The notes beneath the pieces were generated by a model, which did no database searches, was not told where the DNA came from, and saw only the letters and a program-made list of their open reading frames with translations. A program made the translations under genes and the position numbers. A stretch of DNA of 64,000 nucleotides, taken from NCBI RefSeq assembly GCF_900115345.1, contig NZ_FOWC01000001.1, positions 1,302,001 to 1,366,000 on the forward strand, written 5' to 3'. Below, piece after piece: positions 43,331-52,725 of this stretch (positions are counted from its first letter, which is position 1; each line of letters starts with the position of its first letter). This stretch comes from Amycolatopsis rubida. Lineage in GTDB: Bacteria > Actinomycetota > Actinomycetes > Mycobacteriales > Pseudonocardiaceae.

Positions 43331-44957
43331 TAAGCGGTGCCGATTGGCTGCTCGGCAATTGCGGAAGGCGGGGCGCGCGGGCCTGGGATTGGGTCCGGAA
43401 GCGTCTTGTTGGCAGAACGCCTGTACGGAATCCCGAGCCCGTTATTCCGATTGCGCGGTGGGCAAATTCGACCAGTGCCCCCGTTCGGAGGCGTTAGCGA
43501 AACTGATGGCTTCGGCCAGTCGGTCTAATCGGGGAAGGATGGTAATAGTCATCTTGAAGTAGTGTCGGAGTGGTGCGAATTCGTGCAGGCGAGTGCTGGA
43601 TCCGGTCAATTCGCCTGGGCCGGTGCTGTGCCGGTGAGCGGGACTGGGCTCGCTGAAGACGCGCCTGAAGCAGCGAGCGTTCCCGCGCCGGGGACTGGGG
43701 CAGGGAACGTCGGTGTGCGGCCTAAGGCGGGGTCAGCGTCGATGCTGGACCGTTGCCTGGGCTGGGACTCCTGGGCCAGCATCGGCGCTGGGGCCGGAGT
43801 CCCGTTGCCTGGTCGGCACGGATGCCGGTGGCGTGCGCCCGTTGCCGGGTTCAGCGTGGATGCTGATCGCCGGGTCGGAACTCGTTGCCGGCGCTGCTGG
43901 CGTTGGAGTTCGTCGCCGGGGATCAGCACGGGTGCTGGAACCGGTGGTCGAGCCGGGCCGCTGCCAGTACCGGCAGCGTTGCCGGGACTGGTGGCTAAGC
44001 CCGCTCCGCCGGTCCGGCAGCGTCGTTGCTGAGCCAGTGGGCGGGTCGGGGACCGTGTGCAGCCAGCATCGTTGCTGGAGCCAATGGCCGGAACCGTGTG
44101 CTGCGCCAGCGTCGTCGCTGGAGCGATGGATCAGGTCGGAGCTGTGTCCCGCGCCGGCGTCGTTGCTGGAACGGGGGTGGGTGGAAGCTCGTGCTGGCCA
44201 GCGCCGTTGCTGGGCCAGCAGTAGAGCGTGCCGGACTGGCGTTTCGGCCATTGCCGGTTGCCAGGACGGGTGGCTCGGTCGGAGCTCGCTGTCGAGACCG
44301 GTGTTCGTGCTGGGCCTGTCGACGCCGGGACCAGCGCTGATGCTGGAACCGGAACTCCGGAGCCGGTGCTTCTGCGCCTGGACCGTCCCGCCTTGGCGAG
44401 TCCCGGACTCGGTCAGACGAGGCTGGGGATACTCGCCGCGGAACCAAGGTGGTCCAGTCCAAGGACCAGCCGATCCGGGCCGGGAGTACCAGCCTGGAGC
44501 GGGGTCCGAGGACCGCGCCTGCGGAACCAGCTTGGTTCTGCTCGAGGATCAGCTAGTCCAGGCCAGGGACACCCGGCCGGGAGCAGCGGTCCGGGGGCCA
44601 TGAGCCCGTCGAACCTGTCCAGGAGCGCTGGTCCGAGGAGCCCGTGGGCCCCGAGGACATCGCCGCAGGACCCAGTCCGGGCACGCCAGCCCAAGAGCCA
44701 AGGCCGCAAGCCCAGCTCAAGGGCCCGGCCAAGCACTTAGTCCGGCCGTGCCGTGCAACCAGCACCTCAGACCGAGAACCCCACCGAGAACTCAGCCTGA
44801 GCACGCCAGCCCATGGACCCGGCCCTGCGCCCAGTCGTGAAACCCGACCGGACCCGGCCCTGCGCCCAGTCGTGAAACCCGACCGGACCCGGCCCTGCGC
44901 CCAGTCGTGAAACCCGACCGCGGAGCCAGCCCTGCATCCAGCCACGAAACCCGCGGA
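43331..44957. repeat. 1.6-kb repeat-rich region without a gene
   Basis: No frame on either strand has a plausible start plus domain. From about 43700 to 44350 a degenerate motif near AGCGTCGTTGCTGGAGC recurs a dozen times at irregular 40-50 bp spacing. Further right, phrases such as GGACCGCGCCTGCGG and CAGTCGTGAAACCC recur. The frames translate to Cys/Trp/Arg-rich or Ser/Asp-rich nonsense. This looks like expanded simple-sequence DNA or the wreck of a repetitive gene. Confidence 0.6.
44821..44925. repeat. 35-bp tandem repeat, three copies
   Basis: A 35-bp unit starting GGCCCTGCGCCCAGTCGTGA occurs at 44821, 44856 and 44891. The first two copies are perfect and the third is perfect for 30 bp. 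It ends just before the Lrp gene's stop and is not a multiple of three. Confidence 0.88.
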
Positions 44958-45455
44958 TCAGGCGGTGAGCCGTCCCCACGAATAGTCCTGTTTCGCGAGC
45001 TTCAGGTACACGAACAGCTCCGTCGAGACGACGCCCGCGATTGGCCGTACCTCGTCGCCGAGTACGGACAGCAGGTGGTCGTCGTCGCGGCAGAGCAGTT
45101 CTGCCAGCAGGTCGAAGCGGCCTGAGCAGAGTGCCACCTGGTGTACGTCGGCGACCTTGGCCAGTTGCTGGGCCACTTCGCGGGCGTCTCCGTCCACCGT
45201 GATGCCGACCATCGCCCTTCGGGTCAGGTCGACGTGTTCTGGTGAGGTCACGGCGACTATCTGCACCATTTCCTCTCGCAGCAGCCGTTGTACTCGCTGC
45301 CGCACCGCGCCCTCCGAAAGACCCACCGCCTTGGCCAGTGCGGTGAACGACGCCCTGCCGTCTTCCTGTAACAGCGTGATGAGCGTCCGGTCGGTCCCGT
45401 CTAGCGCTCTCGGAGCACGCGGTTCCTCGATTTTCGTACGGTTTTCGTCACCCAT
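44958..45455 (-). CDS. Lrp/AsnC-family transcriptional regulator
   Basis: A 165-residue protein with an N-terminal helix-turn-helix (about 18-70: LDGTDRTLITLLQEDGR, GLSEGAVRQRVQRLLREEMV) and a C-terminal RAM domain for amino-acid binding (about 80-155). It is divergent from the amino-acid permease, with 192 bp between starts, so it most likely controls that transporter in response to an amino acid. The ligand is unknown. Confidence 0.9.
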   Translation of the reverse strand: MGDENRTKIEEPRAPRALDGTDRTLITLLQEDGRASFTALAKAVGLSEGAVRQRVQRLLREEMVQIVAVTSPEHVDLTRRAMVGITVDGDAREVAQQLAKVADVHQVALCSGRFDLLAELLCRDDDHLLSVLGDEVRPIAGVVSTELFVYLKLAKQDYSWGRLTA

Positions 45456-45647
45456 GCCGTCCCTCCCTGTGTTTCGGCATGTGATTCGTCAGACGCGCAG
45501 CGTATAGGCAGGAGCCGGAGAGCAGGAGACCCTTTCCCGTTTTCTTCTCCAGATGGCGGACATGTGCGCTCCCGCACGGCCCGCGTTCTGGCTCCGGCAA
45601 ACAGCGGGTACGGTCGCGAACCGCCGATCCCGAGGAGGAATATTCCA

Positions 45648-47174
45648 ATGACCGAAGCCGTCGCCGCGCCCGTGGTGCCGGCCAAGGGGCTCCGTTCGAA
45701 CGCGCTGGGCATGGTGTCCTCGACGGTGATCGGGATGTCGTCGACCGCCCCAGCCTATTCGATCGCCGCGACGCTCGGGTTCATCGTGCTCGCCGGAACG
45801 GGGTTCAAAGCCGCCGCGTTCGTGGTCTTGTCGTTCGTCCCGGTGCTGTTCGTCGCTTTTGCCTTCCGGGAACTGAACACGGCCGAACCCGATTGCGGCA
45901 CCAACTTCACCTGGGCCACCCGTGCGTTCGGCAGCCGCGTCGGCTGGATGACCGGCTGGGTCGTCCTGGTGGAGCAGGTGCTCGTGATGAGCAGTCAATC
46001 CGCGCTGACCGGCCGGTACACGCTGCTGCTGTTTGGTCTAGACGACCTCGCGAACAACCGTGCGGTGACGACCGCGATCGGATGCGCGTGGCTGCTCGCG
46101 CTCTGCTGGCTCTGCTATCGAGGCATCGAGGTGTCCGCGCGGGCGCAGTGGATCCTCCTCGGCATCGAACTCGCCGTCCTGGTGATCTTTTCCGTCGTAG
46201 CGCTCACGCGCGTCTACAGCGGCACTGCGGGCCCGCAAGCGACCACACCGCGGTGGGACTGGCTGTGGCCGAGCGGAGTGAGCGTCGGGACGGCGGTGTC
46301 GGCGGTGCTGCTCGCGGTCTTCATCTACTGGGGCTGGGAGAGTTCGCTTTCGGTGAACGAGGAATCGGCTGACCCGCGGCACGCGCCGGGCCGGGCGGCG
46401 ATCCTGTCCACCGTGCTGCTAGTGCTCAACTACCTGCTGGTGACCGTCGCGTCGCTGGCCTTCGCAGGCGTCGGCGAGCACGGGATCGGGCTGGCCAACG
46501 AGGCGAACGCCGAGGACGTGCTCGCCGGTCTGGGCGGCGCGGTGTTCGGGACGTCCGGGTTCGGCAAGGTCATGGGAGTGCTGCTGATCGTGTCGGTGCT
46601 GACCAGTGGCGCGGCCACGAGCCAGGCGACGATCATGCCCGCCGCGCGCACCACGTTGTCGATGGCCAGCCACGGCGCGCTGCCCAAGGTGTTCGGCCGC
46701 GTGCATCCGGAGTACCAGACGCCGTCGGTGACCACCTGGGCGTTCGGGCTGGTGTCGCTCGCCTTGTACGTGCTGCTGGCGTTGTGGAGCCGGAACGTGC
46801 TCGCGGATTCGGTCGACGCGGTCGGGCTCACGATCGCGATCGAGTTCACGGTGACGGCGCTTGCGTGCGTGTGGGTGTTTCGCCGGACGCTGTTGTCGAG
46901 CGTGCGCAATTTCTTGCTTCGCGGCTTGCTGCCCTTCGTGGGCGGCGTGTTCTTCCTGGCGGTACTGGTGCTCGCGGCGATCGCGTACGCGAAGCCTGAT
47001 GCCGGAGAGACCACTGTGTTCGGCATCGGCGGCGTCGCGGTGATCGGTGTCGTGGCGATCCTCGTGGGCTTTCCGTTGATGTTCGCCGTGCAACGCGCCT
47101 GCCGTGACTTCTTCGCCGGGCGACGGCTGACGCGCGGCGCCGTTGCCCGCGACGGTCAGACCATCGAAAGCTAG
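45648..47174 (+). CDS. APC-superfamily amino-acid permease
   Basis: A 508-residue transporter with about 12 transmembrane segments. The first contains the APC substrate-binding stretch SSTVIGMSSTAPAYSIA, and the loop ATSQATIMPAARTTLSMASHGALP is typical. It imports or exchanges amino acids or related amines. The ATG at 45648 follows GAGGAGG; the open frame begins 28 codons earlier without a site. It overlaps the convergent lysA-like gene by four bases. Confidence 0.88.
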   Translation: MTEAVAAPVVPAKGLRSNALGMVSSTVIGMSSTAPAYSIAATLGFIVLAGTGFKAAAFVVLSFVPVLFVAFAFRELNTAEPDCGTNFTWATRAFGSRVGWMTGWVVLVEQVLVMSSQSALTGRYTLLLFGLDDLANNRAVTTAIGCAWLLALCWLCYRGIEVSARAQWILLGIELAVLVIFSVVALTRVYSGTAGPQATTPRWDWLWPSGVSVGTAVSAVLLAVFIYWGWESSLSVNEESADPRHAPGRAAILSTVLLVLNYLLVTVASLAFAGVGEHGIGLANEANAEDVLAGLGGAVFGTSGFGKVMGVLLIVSVLTSGAATSQATIMPAARTTLSMASHGALPKVFGRVHPEYQTPSVTTWAFGLVSLALYVLLALWSRNVLADSVDAVGLTIAIEFTVTALACVWVFRRTLLSSVRNFLLRGLLPFVGGVFFLAVLVLAAIAYAKPDAGETTVFGIGGVAVIGVVAILVGFPLMFAVQRACRDFFAGRRLTRGAVARDGQTIES

Positions 47175-48505
47175 CAGCGGCGAAGCAGGTCTTCTTCGGT
47201 TTCGCGGCGTACGAGGAGCGTCGCGTGCCCGTCGCGGACGCCGACCAGCGGTGGGCGGCCGACGAGGTTGTAGTTCGACGCCAGCGAGTGGTGGTACGCG
47301 CCGGTGCACGGTACGGCCAACAGATCGCCAAGGTGGATGTCGTCGGGCAAGCAGACGTCCGCCAGTACGTCGCCGGACTCGCAGTGTCGTCCGACCACCG
47401 TCATCGGCGTACGCGCGGCCTTCGTGCGACGGCCGACGAGCCGCGCGGTGTAGCGCGCGCCGTACAGCGCGGGGCGCGGGTTGTCACTCATGCCGCCGTC
47501 GACAGCGACGAAGGTGCGCGCGCCGCGTTTCACAGCGCACACGCGGTAAACCGTGATTCCAGCCGGTCCGACGATCGCGCGGCCGGGTTCGATTGTCAGG
47601 CGTGGCAAGGGGAAGTCGTGTGCCGAGCACTCGTAGCTCAGTGCGACGCGGAGGCGGCGGGCGTACCCGTCGAGGTCGAAGGACGCTTCACGGTCGGCGT
47701 ACGGAACCGCGTGGCCGCCGCCGAGATCCAAGTCGCGCAACGTGATTCCGTATTGGTCGCGGACGCGGACGAGCACTTCGACCATCCGTCGCGCGGCTTC
47801 CTCGTAGCGGTCCACACGGGACACTTGCGAGCCGATGTGGCAGTGCAGTCCGGTCAGTTGCAGGCTTGGCTGCGAAAGCACCGCTGCGACAGCGCGGTCG
47901 ACGTTGTCGCGTACGTCGGGGCGTAGCGAGAAGCCGAACTTCTGTCCTTCTGTACCGGTCGTGATCGCAGCGTGCGTGTCGCCGCTGACGCCAGGCGTGA
48001 CACGGATGAGGACGCGTTGTGCGCCGTGTGCGAGCGCGCCGAGTTGTTCGATTTCGTCGAGGGAGTCGAGGACGATGCGGCCGACGCCGTACTGCAGCGC
48101 GGATTTCAGATCTTCAGGAGTCTTCGCGTTGCCGTGCAACAGAATGCGCTCTGCGGGAAAGCCGACAGCGCGCGCGACAGCGATCTCTCCGGCGGAGCAC
48201 GTGTCGAGCGACAGTCCTTCTTCAGCGACCCAACGCAACACTGCTCGCGTACAGAGCGCCTTGCTCGCGAAGGCGACGTCGGCTTCAGGCAGCGCACGGC
48301 GGTATGCGCGGGCCGTTTCGCGTACCTGTTCCTCGTCGATGAGGTAGGCGGGCGTACCGAAGCGCGCGGCCAGGTGGCTGACCGGCGCGCCGGCGAAGAG
48401 CAGCTCGCCGCCTTCACCGAGCTTTGTGCCTTGCGGCCAGAGTCCCGGTTCTAGATGGTCGGCGGCCTCGCAGCCGAGACTCGGGAGCAGCTCGCTGAGC
48501 GTCAC
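47171..48505 (-). CDS. lysA: Diaminopimelate decarboxylase
   Basis: A 444-residue fold-type III PLP enzyme. Lys82 in VAFASKALC binds PLP, HCHIGSQV contributes the phosphate side, GGGHAVPY the glycine loop, and the dimer-interface residues are CESGD and YHHSLASNYN. It converts meso-diaminopimelate to lysine. GTG start after GGAGGTAACC. No other lysine gene is adjacent (the DapA-like gene nearby is not a typical dapA), so this may be a second, specialised copy; related amino-acid decarboxylases are possible. Confidence 0.85.
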   Translation of the reverse strand: MTLSELLPSLGCEAADHLEPGLWPQGTKLGEGGELLFAGAPVSHLAARFGTPAYLIDEEQVRETARAYRRALPEADVAFASKALCTRAVLRWVAEEGLSLDTCSAGEIAVARAVGFPAERILLHGNAKTPEDLKSALQYGVGRIVLDSLDEIEQLGALAHGAQRVLIRVTPGVSGDTHAAITTGTEGQKFGFSLRPDVRDNVDRAVAAVLSQPSLQLTGLHCHIGSQVSRVDRYEEAARRMVEVLVRVRDQYGITLRDLDLGGGHAVPYADREASFDLDGYARRLRVALSYECSAHDFPLPRLTIEPGRAIVGPAGITVYRVCAVKRGARTFVAVDGGMSDNPRPALYGARYTARLVGRRTKAARTPMTVVGRHCESGDVLADVCLPDDIHLGDLLAVPCTGAYHHSLASNYNLVGRPPLVGVRDGHATLLVRRETEEDLLRRC

Positions 48506-48654
48506 GGTTACCTCCGGTCGATGTCGATCGCGGCGAACATCGCCAGCACACTGCGCCGACCCCGGACCGGAACGTCCCGAAAACGGGCCCCTGACGGTCC
48601 CGGCGGTCGTGCTGACGCGTTCTTAACGCGCGAGTAACCTCCGCCACACCCTGG

Positions 48655-49110
48655 TTGAGCTGGGCTTTGCCGAGTTTTCCGGGGACCGGCCGACTCATCG
48701 CGGGCGAGACCGACCCGAGTCGTACCGGCACGAGCCGCGGGTGCACTGTTGCCGGATGCCGGGCTCGTTCGGCGAGGCGGAGGACCTGGTCCAGGGGACT
48801 CTGCTGCGCGCGTAGCGCGGCCGTTCGACATACGCGGGCCGCGCTGTACCGGATCGCGACCAAGGCGTGCCTCGACCACCTCGAAGCACACCCGACGCTC
48901 GATCTGCCGGTTGCGCACGACTTCGGCCTCGCGTTGCGTCCTGACATCGCGAAGTACGTGAAGGCGTTCGTCGAGCACGATGAAGCGGTCTTCGCTGAAC
49001 TGTTGCGCGAAGGCGTGCGTTGCAGTCACGCTCCCGGCGCTGGCGGGCATATGGGAGCGGAACTGAACTCGGTACGTCCGGCCTTCAACCTCCCGCCAGC
49101 GCTCGCGTGA
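48655..49110 (+). pseudogene. Degenerate ECF sigma factor (SigJ-like)
   Basis: The first frame reads HEPRVHCCRMPGSFGEAEDL then VQGTLLRA and an in-frame TAG where the family has Trp, followed by RGRSTYAGRA: this is sigma region 2. After a frameshift comes ALYRIATKACLDHLEAHPTL. Region 4 is missing. A tail with YVKAFVEHDEAVFAELLREG resembles the SnoaL-like C-terminal domain of SigJ-type factors. A stop, a frameshift and a large internal deletion make it non-functional. Confidence 0.75.
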
Positions 49111-49114
49111 GGCG

Positions 49115-50017
49115 TTACGAAAGCCCCCATGAGGAGAGGATTTCGAACAGCTGGTCCCGTTCGGCGGCAGTCAGCAACCTGCTCGGCGGCCGCACGTCGG
49201 GGCGGCACAGGCCGAGCTGGGAGAGGGCGTCCTTGACCACGCTGACGTTGTTGGCGTTCCCGTGCGCGGCGCGCATCTCTTCGAACGGGCGGATGCGGTC
49301 CCAGACTTCCATCGCGCCGTCGAAGTCGCGGTTGCGGAGACGGCGGAACAGGTCGAGCGAGATCTGCGGCGCGACGTTCACCAGGCCGGAGGTGAAGCCC
49401 GTCGCACCGACTGCGAAGTACCCGGGGGCGGACAGTTCGGCGAGACCGGCGATCCACACGAAGCGCTCGTACCCCGCGTCGCGCGCGACGGTGCGGAAGC
49501 GCACCGGATCCGGCACCGCGTACTTCACGCCGAGCACGTTCGGTGCGACGTCGGCGAGATGTGCCAGGTCCGCACCCTCGATGGCGGGGTTGCGCACGTA
49601 CAGGACAACCCCGAGTTCGGGCACTTCGTTCGCGATAGCGCGGTGGTAGTCGATCCAACCCGCGCGCGATACGTACGGGTGCACGGGCTGATGGATCATC
49701 ACCATGTCCGCTCCGGAAGCGCGCGCGTGCTTCGCGGCCTTCACAGCTGTACGCACATCATGGCCGACACCTGCGAGGACGCTCGCCTCCCGCGCGGCCT
49801 TCGTGGTGACTTCGAGACACTGTCGCGTTTCTTGCTCTTCGAGCGCGTAGAACTCGCCGGTGTTGCCGTTCGGCGTGACGACCTCGACGCCGCTCAGCAC
49901 AAGCCGTTCGACGAGCCGCCCGTACGTCTCGGCGTCCACGTCTCCGGCCGCGGTGAAGGGGGTCACCGGGATCCCCACCACGCCGGCGAGCCGCTGTCGC
50001 TGTTTCTCGAACGCCAC
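49115..50017 (-). CDS. DapA-family aldolase/dehydratase
   Basis: A 300-residue TIM barrel of the dihydrodipicolinate synthase/N-acetylneuraminate lyase superfamily. Lys165 (GVKYAVPD) forms the Schiff base and Tyr140 (VLYVRNP) is the catalytic tyrosine. TPNGNTGEFYAL replaces the usual GTTGE loop, and PVTPFTAAGD is at the start. These changes point to a sugar-acid or keto-acid substrate (as in 5-keto-4-deoxyglucarate dehydratase) rather than lysine synthesis; the substrate is unassigned. A palindrome lies just upstream of the start. Confidence 0.85.
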   Translation of the reverse strand: MAFEKQRQRLAGVVGIPVTPFTAAGDVDAETYGRLVERLVLSGVEVVTPNGNTGEFYALEEQETRQCLEVTTKAAREASVLAGVGHDVRTAVKAAKHARASGADMVMIHQPVHPYVSRAGWIDYHRAIANEVPELGVVLYVRNPAIEGADLAHLADVAPNVLGVKYAVPDPVRFRTVARDAGYERFVWIAGLAELSAPGYFAVGATGFTSGLVNVAPQISLDLFRRLRNRDFDGAMEVWDRIRPFEEMRAAHGNANNVSVVKDALSQLGLCRPDVRPPSRLLTAAERDQLFEILSSWGLS

Positions 50018-50020
50018 GAG

Positions 50021-50033
50021 CAGATCCGATCTG
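50021..50033. promoter_or_regulatory. Palindrome upstream of the DapA-like gene
   Basis: CAGATCCGATCTG is a perfect palindrome with 6-bp arms, ending four bases before the gene's start codon and next to TATATCAG, an A+T-rich promoter-like stretch. It may be an operator overlapping the transcript start. Confidence 0.4.
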
Positions 50034-50163
50034 ATATATGATGTCTCGACAGTCGAAGGGTAACACGAGGGCAGCCAGGACGATCGTCCTGATCTTTGGG
50101 ATATGCGTCCTAGGCAGGCTCCGAAGGGCGGTCCGACCTGGCAAAACTGGGTACCGTGGACAG

Positions 50164-50877
50164 ATGCCCGACGCGTTGTTCGCCCATCCCCGCCTCGCGC
50201 CGATCTACGACGCGTTCGATGGCGACCGGGTTGACCTGCCCGCGTACGTCCGGATCGCCGACGAGCTGGCGGCTCGCCGGGTGCTGGACGTCGGCTGCGG
50301 GACCGGCTGCCTGGCAGTCCTGCTCGCCGAAACCGGGCGCACCGTCATCGGTGTCGATCCGGCCGCGGCTTCGCTCGACATCGCGCGAGCGAAGGACCCC
50401 GGGGTCGATTGGCGGCACGGAGACGCGACGACCCTGCCCCCGCTGGACGCGGATCTCGCGGTGATGACCGGAAACGTCGCGCAGGTATTCCTGACCGACG
50501 ACGACTGGGCCGCGACACTCCGCGGAATCCGGACGGCGCTGCGACCCGGCGGATATCTGGTGTTCGAGACCCGCCGGCCGGATTACCGCGCGTGGGAGAC
50601 CTGGGACGTGCCGCCGCACACTCGCGAAGTGCCGGGTATCGGGGCGGTGGAGCAGCGAGTCGAGGTCACCGAAGTCCGGCTGCCGCTCGCCTCATTCCGC
50701 AGCACGTACACGTTCCTGGCCGACGGCAGCGTCCTCACCTCGGACTCGACCCTCCGATTCCGCAGCCAGGACGAGGTGGAGACGAGCCTGCGCAGGAAGG
50801 GCTACCGGGTCCTGGACGTCCGGCAAGCCCCCGACCGCCCGGACCGCGAGTTCGTCTTCCTCGCGCAAGCCGGGTGA
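50164..50877 (+). CDS. Class I SAM-dependent methyltransferase
   Basis: A 237-residue methyltransferase with motif I VLDVGCGTGCLAVLL (about 41-55), the acidic ribose-binding VIGVDPAAASLDIAR, and LRPGGYLVFETRRP after strand 5. It methylates an unknown small molecule. The ATG at 50164 gives the normal N-terminus; an open frame extends 42 codons upstream without support. It converges on the M20 hydrolase gene. Confidence 0.85.
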   Translation: MPDALFAHPRLAPIYDAFDGDRVDLPAYVRIADELAARRVLDVGCGTGCLAVLLAETGRTVIGVDPAAASLDIARAKDPGVDWRHGDATTLPPLDADLAVMTGNVAQVFLTDDDWAATLRGIRTALRPGGYLVFETRRPDYRAWETWDVPPHTREVPGIGAVEQRVEVTEVRLPLASFRSTYTFLADGSVLTSDSTLRFRSQDEVETSLRRKGYRVLDVRQAPDRPDREFVFLAQAG

Positions 50878-50913
50878 GCCGGCACGCCCCGGCGAAAGGG
50901 ACGTGCCGAGCCC

Positions 50914-52143
50914 TCAGCGCAAGGCGTCCAACGCGAACGCCGTGTACATGGCCACCCCAGCGGCCATCGCCGGTTCGTGGAACTTCACCCGGTTCGAGTG
51001 GTTGTCCTCGGTGGTCGCCGGGTCCGCTCCCGGCTCACGGGCGCCGATGAACGCGAATGTGCCCGGAATCCGTTGCAGCACATACGAGAAGTCCTCCGCA
51101 CCCATGATCGGCGTGGCCAGCTCCTCGACGTTGTCCGCGCCCAGCACCTCGGCGCCCAGCGACAACACCTCGGCCGCCACCGCCGGGTCGTTGACCGTCG
51201 TCGGGTAGCCAGGGTCCACGCCGGCCGACACGCGACAGCCGTGGGCCGCTCCGACTGCCTCGCACACCTTCGGCAGCTCCTCGCGGACGAAGGAACGCGT
51301 CGACTCCGACAGGGTGCGAATGGTCCCCTCGAGCACCGCCGTCTCGGGGATGATGTTCGTCGTCGTTCCGGCCTGGACGCGGGTCACCGAGACCACCGCC
51401 GGCTCGAAGACGCTGATCCGGCGCGTGACCATCGTCTGGAGTGCGCTGACCATCGCCGCCGCGGCGGGGACGGGGTCGATGGCGTCGTGTGGGGCGGAAC
51501 CGTGGCCGCCGCGGCCGGTGACCTCGACACTGAACGTGTCGGCCGACGCCATCATCGGCCCGCCGCGCACTTGCAGGACGCCGCTCGGGCTGTTGGCGAT
51601 CGTGTGCAGGCCGAAGGCTCGCGTGACGCGCGTGCCTGCCGCGTCGAGCACTCCCTCGTGGATCATGTGCCGCGCGCCGTGGAGGCCCTCCTCGCCCGGC
51701 TGGAACATGAACACGACCGAGCCCGCCAGGTCGTCGACCCGCTCGGACAGCAGCCGCGCCGCGGAGGCGAGCATCGCGACGTGCGTGTCGTGTCCGCAGG
51801 CGTGCATCGAACCGTCGATCTCGGACGAGAACTCCAGGCCGGTGTCCTCGGTCAGCGGCAGCGCGTCCATGTCCGCCCGCAGCAGCACGGCCGGGCCCGG
51901 ACGGGCGCCGCGCAGCACGCCGGTGAGCGACGTCGTGGAGCGGCCGTCGGTGAGTTCGATCGGCAGGTCGGCCAGTGCGGCGCGGATCGCCGCCTGGGTG
52001 CGCGGCAACTGTAAGCCCTGTTCGGGATGCCGGTGCACAGCGCGGCGGAGCTCGACAGTGCGGTCCTGCAGCTGCCGCGCGGCGTCGAGCAGCCCGGCGT
52101 GCCGGTTGCCAGGCAGGGTGGGGAGGTCGGTGGGTCCGGTCAT
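50914..52143 (-). CDS. M20-family amidohydrolase (IAA-amino acid hydrolase type)
   Basis: A 409-residue metal-dependent amidohydrolase. The metal-binding and catalytic motifs are AVLLRADMDALPL, HACGHDTHVAM, VVFMFQPGEEGLHGA and MGAEDFSYVL. A dimerisation domain lies at about 190-300. The cysteine/HxDxH ligand set is that of IAA-amino acid or hippurate hydrolases, so the substrate is probably an N-acyl amino acid. The ATG at 52143 is chosen; upstream sequence is non-coding in character. It is divergent from the tadA pair. Confidence 0.9.
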   Translation of the reverse strand: MTGPTDLPTLPGNRHAGLLDAARQLQDRTVELRRAVHRHPEQGLQLPRTQAAIRAALADLPIELTDGRSTTSLTGVLRGARPGPAVLLRADMDALPLTEDTGLEFSSEIDGSMHACGHDTHVAMLASAARLLSERVDDLAGSVVFMFQPGEEGLHGARHMIHEGVLDAAGTRVTRAFGLHTIANSPSGVLQVRGGPMMASADTFSVEVTGRGGHGSAPHDAIDPVPAAAAMVSALQTMVTRRISVFEPAVVSVTRVQAGTTTNIIPETAVLEGTIRTLSESTRSFVREELPKVCEAVGAAHGCRVSAGVDPGYPTTVNDPAVAAEVLSLGAEVLGADNVEELATPIMGAEDFSYVLQRIPGTFAFIGAREPGADPATTEDNHSNRVKFHEPAMAAGVAMYTAFALDALR

Positions 52144-52219
52144 GGCTCGATAGTGGCACCTCGCACGCTTCCGGCGCACCGTGCGTGCGTTCGCCAGCGA
52201 GGCGGAATACGGTGTGCGC

Positions 52220-52702
52220 ATGGCGGTGCAAGAGCCGGTCACGGGCTTCGCGATAGCTGTGGTCCGTGAAGACGGTCGGTGGCGGTGCAGTGCGCTCGAT
52301 TCCTCGGCGCTCACAGAACTGGATGCGGCGATCACCGAGCTGGGCAAGCTCCGGTCGACCGGAGCGGCGTTCGGCCTGCTGGCCGTCGACGACGAGTTCT
52401 TCGTGATCGTCCGGCCGAGCCCGAGGGGTCCGTCGCTGCTGCTGTCGGACGCCGCCGCGGCGCTCGACTACGACATCGCGGCCGACGTCCTCGACGTCCT
52501 GCGGGTCGACCCGCCCGACGAGGACGACGACGCCGTCTGGCCCGAGGGCGACCTCGAAATCCTGGCCGATCTCGGCCTGCCCGGCGGCGAACTGGAGGTG
52601 ATCGTCGGCGAGGTCGACCTCTACCCGGACGAGCAGCTCCAGATGATCGCCCAGCGGTGCGGCTTCGAGGCCGAGTTCTCGAAACTGCTGGACCAGCTCT
52701 GA
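52220..52702 (+). CDS. tRNA adenosine deaminase-associated protein
   Basis: A 160-residue acidic protein, with FAIAVVREDGRWRCSALD at the start, a DPPDEDDDAVWPEGDLEIL acidic stretch and IVGEVDLYPDEQLQMIAQRC near the end. This family is encoded immediately before tadA across actinobacteria. Its biochemical role is not known; it may assist TadA. The ATG at 52220 is taken. The stop lies just before the tadA start. Confidence 0.87.
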   Translation: MAVQEPVTGFAIAVVREDGRWRCSALDSSALTELDAAITELGKLRSTGAAFGLLAVDDEFFVIVRPSPRGPSLLLSDAAAALDYDIAADVLDVLRVDPPDEDDDAVWPEGDLEILADLGLPGGELEVIVGEVDLYPDEQLQMIAQRCGFEAEFSKLLDQL

Positions 52703-52725
52703 GACGGCCGGACGACACCGAGGCC

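Noticed and set aside
43713..44603. A 296-codon plus-strand gene in the repeat region
   Set aside because: It is rich in Trp, Cys and Arg in repeat-derived phrases, has no ribosome site or domain, and competes with similarly long frames on the other strand.
49115..50017. dapA of the lysine pathway
   Set aside because: The usual GTTGE phosphate/substrate loop is replaced by GNTGE preceded by TPN and the gene is not with dapB; a different keto-acid substrate is more likely.
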